A stretch of 64,000 nucleotides of DNA from Holophagales bacterium UBA2201 (GTDB lineage: Bacteria > Acidobacteriota > Thermoanaerobaculia > UBA2201): NCBI GenBank assembly GCA_002327305.1, contig DCUZ01000073.1, positions 1 through 64,000 on the forward strand, in the 5' to 3' direction. The position numbers and the translations under genes were made by a program. Each line of letters opens with the position of its first letter. The first letter of the stretch is position 1. The notes below the pieces were generated by a model, which made no database searches, was not told the origin of the DNA, and saw only the letters and a program-made list of their open reading frames with translations. This document shows, one piece after another, positions 57,615 through 64,000 of the stretch.

Positions 57615-59861
57615 TTAGGGCTGGAGCAGGGCGTCGGCGGCGGAGCGGAGATACTTGTCCCTCCCTCCCGCGAACGCCTTCCAGAGTTCCGGGCCCCCGG
57701 GCTCGATGAGCGCGGCGGCGATGGCCTCGAAATCGAAATCAGCGGCATTATACCTTAGATAATAGTCATCAAGCCGGGGGTAATGCTCGTCGAAGACCTG
57801 GACTTTGCCGGCCTTTGCGCCGCGGAATTCCCGATCGAGGACCGGCTTCCCGTCCGAACCGACAACCCGGACCACCCACTGTTCCACGCGGGTCCGGCCC
57901 CGCAGGGGCGGGTAGCCGCCCTCCGGCCGCTCCTGGGAATAGCGGCGCTCGTCGAAGCGCAGGGTTGCGTCCACGGAGAGCGGTCCGAGGCGTTCCTGAA
58001 CGGCCGGATCGAGGAGGGCCTCCATCAGGCGGACGAGGCGGGGGTCCGTGACCTGGCCGTCGAGCTCCAGCATGCGGAACGCTACGGCCCGGCGGATTGG
58101 AGCCGGGCCCTCGGCGAAGGCCTTTTGGAGGGCGGTGTGGTCCTGGAACTCCAGCACCTCAGCGACCCTCCCTCCCAGGGGCCCATCCGGGGGATGGAGA
58201 TCCGCCCGGACGAGGGGACGGACCGGGTGGACCAGGTCGCGCCATATCCGCTCCCGCAGGCCGGGGTCGGCCACATGGCCGACCACCCGCATTTCATACA
58301 GCCGCTTGCACGCGGCACGCCGTACATCCTCATCGGCGTCTGTCAGCGCCACCCGCTCCAGCACGGCGGGGTCGCTCATCTGCAGGGCCGCCTGTTTTCT
58401 CAGCTTCCAGTCCGATCCGTCGGACAGGTAGGCCTCCAGGGTCTCGGGGTCGGTCAGCCGCCCCATGGCCGCGGAGCGGACGGAGGCGCTCGCGTCGGTC
58501 CGGATGACCCGGCTCAGGATGGCCGGGTCCAGCAGGCGGACGCAGGCGTTTTTGCGGACCAGCGGCGAGGGGTCCTTCAGCGCCAGGTCCTGGAACAGCG
58601 CCGGTTCGTCCGGCAGTTCCAGGACGGCCCTGGCCCGGACGGCACCGTCGGGGTCCTCCAGGGCCGACCTCAGCGCGGCGGGGTCGCCCACCCGGGCGAC
58701 GGCCTCCCGTCTCACCAGGGGCGAAGGGTCCTCCCGGAGGATCCGGGCCAACAGAGCGCGATCGTTCAGCCGCCCCGCGGCGCGGGCGCGGACGGCCTCG
58801 CTCCCGTCCTCCCGAGCGAGGCGGCCCAGGGTCCTGGGGTCTTCCAGCCGTCCCACCGCCGCGAGCCGGATCCCGGGGTCGTCCGTTCCTTCAGCGAGTT
58901 TGGCCAAAAGCGCCGGGTCCTTAACCTGTCCGATGGCCGCCAGGCGGACCGGTAGGGGCTGGTCGGGCCGGGTCAGTTGGGTCAGGAGGGCGGCATCGTC
59001 CAGGCGCGCGGCAGTCGCGGCGCGCACGGCCGGATCCTCGTCGCCCTTCCGGGCGATGGCGCGAAAGAGTTCGGGATCGTCCATCATCCGGATCGCCAGG
59101 ACCCTCAGGGCGGGGGCGTCCTTCCCCATGGCCACCGCTCCGTAGAGCGCCGGGTCGCCGATCTTTGCCATGGCCTGTTCGCGGAATTCGGCGTCGCTCG
59201 TCTCCCCGGCGATGGCCAGGAGGAGGTACTTGTCGGTCAGGGCGCCCAGGGCGGCCTTCCGGACGCCGCGGTCATCGGAGGCGCGGACGATGGAGGCCAG
59301 CACCTCAGGGTCGCGGATGCTCCAGGCCGCCGCCTCGCGCACGCGGGGCTCGGGGTCGCGCGCGACGATGTCCCGCAGGACGGCCGGGTCCTTCAACAAT
59401 TTCGCCGCGTTCTCACGCACCAGCGCGTCGGGGTCGGTCCGGGCCGCCTCCGCCAGAAGATCCTGGTTCCGCACCCGTCCGAGGGCCAGGTCGCGCAGGT
59501 ACCAGTCGCCCTCGCGGAGTACCTTTTCAACGAGGGCGGCGTCCGTGAGGCGTCGGATGGCGTCGGCCCGCACCGCCTTGCGCGGCGCCTCCAGCGCCAG
59601 CCGGCCCAGAAGGCCCTGGTCCTCCAGGCGAAGGACGGCTTCGAGGGCCACCTGCAGGGCGGGGTCGTTCATGGCCAGGTCGAACAGCTTCTCCGGGTCG
59701 TTTAGCCCGCGCACCTCCTCCAGCCGGTCCAGGACGGCATAGGTGGCCAGCGGCGCGGAGGGATGCCCCTCCTCGGGTTCCATCTCCTGGGCGGTCAGAG
59801 GCGCGGCGCCGGCCAGGAGCAGGCCCAGGACGGAAGAGAGGAAGACGGTGAGCAATCGCAT
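57615..59861 (-). CDS. Exported HEAT/LRV-like repeat protein, paralog 2
   Basis: A 748-aa protein with a signal peptide (MRLLTVFLSSVLGLLLAGAA, cleavage near LTAQE; no lipobox Cys). It has ~22-24 alpha-solenoid repeats of the DPxxLxxiAxxDpxxxVRxxAvxrL type. The C-terminal domain (GGYPPLRGRTRVEQWVVRVV, then DKYLRSAADALLQP) is the counterpart of the one in the protein at 46509. Unlike that paralog it is not lipidated. GGAGGTG precedes the ATG. The giant YVSEP gene starts 13 bp after its stop, so the pair is an operon. Confidence 0.83.
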   Translation of the reverse strand: MRLLTVFLSSVLGLLLAGAAPLTAQEMEPEEGHPSAPLATYAVLDRLEEVRGLNDPEKLFDLAMNDPALQVALEAVLRLEDQGLLGRLALEAPRKAVRADAIRRLTDAALVEKVLREGDWYLRDLALGRVRNQDLLAEAARTDPDALVRENAAKLLKDPAVLRDIVARDPEPRVREAAAWSIRDPEVLASIVRASDDRGVRKAALGALTDKYLLLAIAGETSDAEFREQAMAKIGDPALYGAVAMGKDAPALRVLAIRMMDDPELFRAIARKGDEDPAVRAATAARLDDAALLTQLTRPDQPLPVRLAAIGQVKDPALLAKLAEGTDDPGIRLAAVGRLEDPRTLGRLAREDGSEAVRARAAGRLNDRALLARILREDPSPLVRREAVARVGDPAALRSALEDPDGAVRARAVLELPDEPALFQDLALKDPSPLVRKNACVRLLDPAILSRVIRTDASASVRSAAMGRLTDPETLEAYLSDGSDWKLRKQAALQMSDPAVLERVALTDADEDVRRAACKRLYEMRVVGHVADPGLRERIWRDLVHPVRPLVRADLHPPDGPLGGRVAEVLEFQDHTALQKAFAEGPAPIRRAVAFRMLELDGQVTDPRLVRLMEALLDPAVQERLGPLSVDATLRFDERRYSQERPEGGYPPLRGRTRVEQWVVRVVGSDGKPVLDREFRGAKAGKVQVFDEHYPRLDDYYLRYNAADFDFEAIAAALIEPGGPELWKAFAGGRDKYLRSAADALLQP

Positions 59862-59966
59862 CGAAGCACCTCCGTTGGCGGGGATCGGACCGGCGGGGGG
59901 GCCGGGGAGCCCTTAGATTACCATGTCCGGTGCCGGCCGTGCGACGGCGCGGGGCGTCCGCCCGGC

Positions 59967-62471
59967 CTATTCTCTCGGGTCCTCGAAGAACGCCCTGATC
60001 CGCATGCGCCCGGCCTCGTTTTTCCAAGTCTCGTGGAAGAGGCGGATCTCGGCGTCGTCCCAATTCGTCCGCCGCGCCTCCCCCGCCAGGGAGGCCGCCA
60101 TTTCCAGCTCCCCCCGGCCCTTCAGGATGGAAGCGCGCATGAACAGCGTCCGGGCCTCGAAGAACCGGTCCAGCAGGGTCACGAACTCCGGGTCGGCGCC
60201 GGCGGGGAAAGCGAGGAGCCGGTCCAGGGCCTTCCGGTTGCGCCCGGCCAGGAGCTCCTCCATGTTGGCGGACCATGTGAAGGGGTGGAGGGAGGCGCCG
60301 GCCGGGTATTCGAGGACCGGCCGATCGTCGGTGACGGGGGGGACATCGGCCGTCCAGGCCTCCAGGTCCCGCGCCTCCATCAGCAAAAGCGCCAGCCAGT
60401 CCGCGCTCCGGGCCAGCCCTGACCGGAGCAGGTCCTGCCGCACGGGGAGCCGTTCCAGGTTCCGGTCCCAATCGCCGGGATCGACGCGCAGGGGTTCGGT
60501 CCCCCCCAGGAGGATGGCGTGGGCGTGGCCCAGCCAGAGGGAGGATTCGGGGAAGACGCGGCGGAAGGTGGCCGCGGCCCTTTGCAGGTCCTCCGCCGTG
60601 ATCCACCGAAGAGGCAGGTACTGCGCAACCCTACCCCCGGGTTTCAAGCGGCGCCGGACGAGTTCGAAATACTCCCGCGTGTAGAGGTTGCCCGACCCCA
60701 GGGCCGGGTGGGTGGGGTCGCAGGTGATGACATCGTAGGACCGGTCGTTCCGCAGGAGCCACTGCCGCCCGTCCCCCGGGATGAGGCGCACGCGCGGGTC
60801 CTCCAGCACCCCGCGGTTGTAGGCCTCGTAAAGAGGGGCCGCCCCGGCGATCTCCGGGCACAGTTCCACGCAGTCCACCCGCTCCACGGGCCAGGCCAGG
60901 ACATGACGGGCCGTCACCCCCAGGCCGAACCCGACGACCAGGACCTCCCCGGCGTCGGGTGAGGCCAGGAGGGGGAGGTGGGCCAGCATCCGGACCACCT
61001 TCAGGGCGTCGTAGGTGGTGCCGCACACCGCGCTGTTGTTGATGTAACTCCACCGGACGCCCGTCCGGGCGTCCTCCACGACGGCGATGGTCCCCTCCAC
61101 GGCGTCCCGGTGGAAAAGGAGCCGGTCGCTCCGATGGGCGTCGCGGAACACGGAGATGGGGAGGGGTTTGGGGAGATGGTCGTGGAGAAACAATGCCCCC
61201 GCCGTCAGGGCCACGGCGGCGGTGACCCAGAGGCCCGCCCGCGTGCGTTCCGCATCGCCGGCCGCACGGCGCGTCGCCAGGGCCAGGACGCCGTAGGCGA
61301 TGCCGATGAGGAGGATGGAGCGCAGGGGGCCCGCCGCCGGCATCAGGAGGAACGCCGCCGCGGGGGCGCCGAGGACGGCGCCAAGGGTGTTGAGGCCGTA
61401 GAGCGTCCCCATCTCCCCGCCGGGCGGTTCCTTTCTGCCGGGGTGGAGGGCCACCAGGAGGGGGAGGAGGGTCCCCATGAGAAAGGCGGAAGGGAGAACG
61501 AGAAGGCCGGAGAGCATCAGGGGCGGGATCCAAATCTGCCGCCAGGGCGCCAGCAGAAGGGAGCGGAACCGGAAGAGGAGATCGGGACCCCAGACTGAGA
61601 GGGGGATGGTGGCCAGGGCCAAAACGGCAAGCCCCCCCAGAACCGCGGTCAGCCGGGCCGCCGCCCGTCCTTCGCGCCTGGAGAGGCGGCCGCCCCAGAG
61701 GCATCCCAGGCCGTATCCGGCCAGATAGGCGGCTAGGGTGAGGCCGAATGCCGTGTGGCGGTTGGGCAGGTAAACGGCCAGCAGACGCATCCAGTTCGTC
61801 TCCAGGGCCATGCCCAGAAACCCCAGGAGGGCCGCGGCGGCCGGGAGGAGGAAGGGGGAGGGGGCGTCGGGCCGGTCAAGGCGCGCCGGTTCCCGAAGTG
61901 GAGGGCCGGCGGCGATGGGGATGGCGGAGAGGAACAGGACGGCGCCGGTGAAGAACGACGCGGTGATCCCCAGCCGGGGGATCAGGAGGAAGGTGGCGGT
62001 GAGGACCCCGGCGACCCCCCCCAGGGTGTTCCAGCCCAGGATGCGCCCCGTGCGGGTGCCGCGGTCCCCCTCTGCAGCGGTGGAGCGGTAGAGGAGGGGG
62101 AGGATGGCGCCCAGGAACAGGCCGGCGCCCGAAAGCAGAAGCCAGGCGATGGCGGCCTCCGCCGCCCAGGGCAGACGCCCGGTCACGAGAAGGGGGAGGA
62201 GGAAGGGGAGCATGGCCATCCATGCGGCCCCGGCCGACTGGTTCCACGAAATGGCGGATCGGCCGAGGCGCCCCGCCAACGGGAGGCGTCCGGCTGCCCA
62301 CGCCCCGAGCCCCATTCCGCCGAGGATGCCGGAAAGGACCACGGCCCAGGCCCCGGCGGTGGTCCCCAGCAGGACGGCCAGGCGGCGGGCCGCCGCCGGT
62401 TCAAGGCAGAACAGGGCGAAGCCGCACAAAAACGCGGCCGTCGCCATGCGCCGCGGATGCATGATCTTCAT
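59967..62471 (-). CDS. Fused membrane / spermidine synthase-like protein
   Basis: An 834-aa protein. Residues ~10-440 hold 12-14 transmembrane helices with alternating glycine-rich motifs (GMGLGAWAAGRL, LAAYLAGYGLGCLWGGRL). A spermidine-synthase-type Rossmann domain follows (~460-690): AVEGTIAVVEDARTGVRWSY, EVLVVGFGLGVTARHVL, DCVELCPEIAGAAPLYEAYN, and VITCDPTHPALGSGNLYTRE. The C-terminal ~140 residues are soluble and helical. The expected Asp-rich polyamine site is changed (CDPTHP), so the substrate may not be a polyamine. Start: ATG 8 nt after TACACT, without a ribosome site. Confidence 0.87.
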   Translation of the reverse strand: MKIMHPRRMATAAFLCGFALFCLEPAAARRLAVLLGTTAGAWAVVLSGILGGMGLGAWAAGRLPLAGRLGRSAISWNQSAGAAWMAMLPFLLPLLVTGRLPWAAEAAIAWLLLSGAGLFLGAILPLLYRSTAAEGDRGTRTGRILGWNTLGGVAGVLTATFLLIPRLGITASFFTGAVLFLSAIPIAAGPPLREPARLDRPDAPSPFLLPAAAALLGFLGMALETNWMRLLAVYLPNRHTAFGLTLAAYLAGYGLGCLWGGRLSRREGRAAARLTAVLGGLAVLALATIPLSVWGPDLLFRFRSLLLAPWRQIWIPPLMLSGLLVLPSAFLMGTLLPLLVALHPGRKEPPGGEMGTLYGLNTLGAVLGAPAAAFLLMPAAGPLRSILLIGIAYGVLALATRRAAGDAERTRAGLWVTAAVALTAGALFLHDHLPKPLPISVFRDAHRSDRLLFHRDAVEGTIAVVEDARTGVRWSYINNSAVCGTTYDALKVVRMLAHLPLLASPDAGEVLVVGFGLGVTARHVLAWPVERVDCVELCPEIAGAAPLYEAYNRGVLEDPRVRLIPGDGRQWLLRNDRSYDVITCDPTHPALGSGNLYTREYFELVRRRLKPGGRVAQYLPLRWITAEDLQRAAATFRRVFPESSLWLGHAHAILLGGTEPLRVDPGDWDRNLERLPVRQDLLRSGLARSADWLALLLMEARDLEAWTADVPPVTDDRPVLEYPAGASLHPFTWSANMEELLAGRNRKALDRLLAFPAGADPEFVTLLDRFFEARTLFMRASILKGRGELEMAASLAGEARRTNWDDAEIRLFHETWKNEAGRMRIRAFFEDPRE

Positions 62472-62523
62472 GGGTTGAAAGTGTACCACGGCCCCGCCGG
62501 TGGCTCAAGGCGGGCGCAACCCC

Positions 62524-62552
62524 TTGACACAAGCGTGGCCTACCTATATATT
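62524..62552 (+). promoter_or_regulatory. Sigma-70-type promoter of the C25 peptidase gene
   Basis: TTGACA (62524-62529), 17 bp, TATATT (62547-62552). A leader of ~80 nt and AAGGAGG precede the ATG at 62639. Confidence 0.75.
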
Positions 62553-62638
62553 GTATGCAATTACTTGGGTGAACAATCGAATCCATCGTTCGTCATAGAC
62601 CCTGTAATTCCATGGGTCGGCAGATCAAGGAGGCAACC

Positions 62639-64000
62639 ATGAGGATCTGGATTTTCGTCTTCGTCATCGCATTGTCGGGTTTGACCGCCATGGCCGATGG
62701 AGGGGTTTGGTACCCCCTCGACAAGGGGACCCCCCAACCCGAAGCGCCCCTGGTGTCCACCACCACGCAAGGGACCCAGCGCATCGAATTCGAGATCGAC
62801 ATTCCCGGGATCCTCGTCCGGGATTTCGTCACGAAGGGGGGGACCTTCAAGGAACTCACCCTCCCCGGCCAGACCTTCGCGGGGGAATTGGGGCAGGCCA
62901 AGCTCCCCGCCCTGCGTCTTCTGGTGGAAGTGCCCTACCAGGCCTCCCTTTCCCTGCGGATGGGCGCCTCGGACACCCTGGACTATTTCCAGACCCAATT
63001 CGGCATCGCCGATTTCATCGTCCCCGTCCAGGAATCCATCCTCAAGACCCCGGACGGCTGGGACAACTGGCCCTACCACAAGGACGAGGCCTACTACGCC
63101 ACCGATGCCTTCATGCCCGAGCCGGTCGCCCGCGTGACGGGCGTCTCGTTCCACCGCGGCCACCGCGTGGCCGTCGTGGAGGTCCAACCCTTTTCCTACA
63201 ACCCAGCGAAAGGGATCCTCCGCGTCGCGACGCACCTCCGGTTCGACCTGGTCATGGAGGGGGGCGACGACGCGGCCACGCGCGCGGAACTGGCGCGCAC
63301 CTTCTCCCCGGCCTACGAGGCCAACTTCTCGGAAATGGTTCTCAACTACGGCATGCTGAACGAGGCCCCGGCCCGCGGGGAGACCCGGACGAGCCACTGG
63401 GACGGCATCCTGGTCATCTCCGCCCCGGCCTATTACAGCTATGCGGAACCCCTCGTCCAATGGCGCCGGAAGATGGGCTACTTCGTCCAGCACGTGGACA
63501 CGGGCACGACCGGGAGCACGACCACGGCCATCAAGGCCTACATCCAGAGCGCCTACAACACCTGGACCAACCCGTCCCTCTCCTATGTCATCCTGGTCGG
63601 AGACACCGACACCATCCCCTCCCCCAACGGATCGGCCTGTTCCAGCTGCGCTTCCGACAGCGACTACGCCTGCCTCTCCGGCGGCGATAACCTGCACGAC
63701 GCCTACATCGGCCGCATCTCGCTCGCCTCCACGGCGCAGGCCGCCGAGGTGTTCGACCGGTTCATGACCTACGCCAAGGCGGATTTCGTCCAGACGCCGT
63801 GGATCAAAAAGGCCTGTTTCTCCTCCTCCTGCGACTCCACCTACAACACCTACCACACCCATGAAGCCGTCCAGGCCGCCTACACCAAACCCGCCGGCTA
63901 CACGGGGGAATATTATCCCGGCGGGACCGACCCGGGCGGCGACCTCATCCGGTGCATCGAGGACTATGGCGGCAGCGCTTCTGCCTCCGGTGACGATGTG
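62639..64000 (+). CDS. Gingipain-like C25 cysteine peptidase (N-terminal part)
   Basis: The gene runs off the right edge; 454 codons are present. Signal MRIWIFVFVIALSGLTAMAD. Residues ~25-235 look like a C25 propeptide (beta-rich, ending RFDLVMEGGDDAATRAEL). The peptidase part starts near 255 (HWDGILVISAPAYYSYAEPL, VQWRRKMGYFVQHVDTG) with SYVILVGDTDTIPSPNGSAC and DSDYACLSGGDNLHDAYIGR, the typical GDxDxIP and YxGRIS features. The catalytic His and Cys would be beyond the edge. Such secreted proteases process surface proteins; the nearby giant adhesin-like proteins are possible partners. It has its own strong promoter. Confidence 0.87.
   Translation, partial: MRIWIFVFVIALSGLTAMADGGVWYPLDKGTPQPEAPLVSTTTQGTQRIEFEIDIPGILVRDFVTKGGTFKELTLPGQTFAGELGQAKLPALRLLVEVPYQASLSLRMGASDTLDYFQTQFGIADFIVPVQESILKTPDGWDNWPYHKDEAYYATDAFMPEPVARVTGVSFHRGHRVAVVEVQPFSYNPAKGILRVATHLRFDLVMEGGDDAATRAELARTFSPAYEANFSEMVLNYGMLNEAPARGETRTSHWDGILVISAPAYYSYAEPLVQWRRKMGYFVQHVDTGTTGSTTTAIKAYIQSAYNTWTNPSLSYVILVGDTDTIPSPNGSACSSCASDSDYACLSGGDNLHDAYIGRISLASTAQAAEVFDRFMTYAKADFVQTPWIKKACFSSSCDSTYNTYHTHEAVQAAYTKPAGYTGEYYPGGTDPGGDLIRCIEDYGGSASASGDDV

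Overview
The window is about 67-70% GC bacterial chromosome with tightly packed genes. I infer a member of the Acidobacteriota, perhaps Thermoanaerobaculia-like. The grounds are style rather than a marker gene: an atpD-atpC end, Gram-negative lipoproteins, a DUF4390/NtrY-like kinase pair, many secreted Fn3, adhesin and propeller proteins, and a secreted family with 'YRTNLG' and 'TGDPVY' signatures that I associate with that phylum. No rRNA, tRNA, CRISPR array, transposase, integrase or phage gene was recognised.

Layout. 1-2.3 kb: end of the ATP synthase operon, a SnoaL-like protein and a lipoprotein. 2.3-4.5 kb: repeat-rich intergenic DNA and a remnant of two integron gene cassettes with attC sites. 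4.5-7.4 kb: FHA-GAF-adenylate cyclase, a zinc-ribbon membrane protein and a secreted protein. 7.5-12.2 kb: divergent cluster (methyltransferase and DUF362 one way, GT-C membrane protein and FAD oxidoreductase the other). 12.2-20 kb: smpB, HD-GYP, DUF4390, NtrY-like kinase, a 136-bp tandem repeat array, an ECF sigma operon, YdeI and DUF202 proteins. 20-31 kb: dinB, GapN-like dehydrogenase, DUF4126, diguanylate cyclase, PilZ, GYF/DUF4282, FHA-RDD, cold-shock protein, isocitrate-dehydrogenase-like enzyme and a small secreted protein. 31-38 kb: two adjacent large secreted HExxH proteins. 38-42.4 kb: a three-gene signalling operon (kinase, CheY-like regulator, REC-PAS-GGDEF-EAL). 42.5-46.5 kb: a secreted propeller protein, a LapA-domain protein and a PAQR/hemolysin III protein. 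46.5-60 kb: two duplicated modules, each pairing a giant secreted YVSEP-type protein with an alpha-solenoid repeat protein. 60-64 kb: a fused membrane/spermidine-synthase-like protein and the start of a gingipain-like C25 peptidase.

Three themes recur. First, many genes appear to be transcribed without a leader: a TAnnnT hexamer lies exactly 6 nt before the start codon at seven genes. The same geometry opens three short upstream ORFs placed just before Shine-Dalgarno-led genes, including a Cys-containing one before the GapN-like gene. Second, regulation leans on nucleotide second messengers (cAMP-type cyclase, HD-GYP, GGDEF, GGDEF-EAL, PilZ) and FHA proteins. Third, the cell invests heavily in exported proteins: gluzincin-like proteases, adhesin-like giants, propellers, a C25 protease and an exactly conserved C-x32-C module found three times in two neighbouring proteins.
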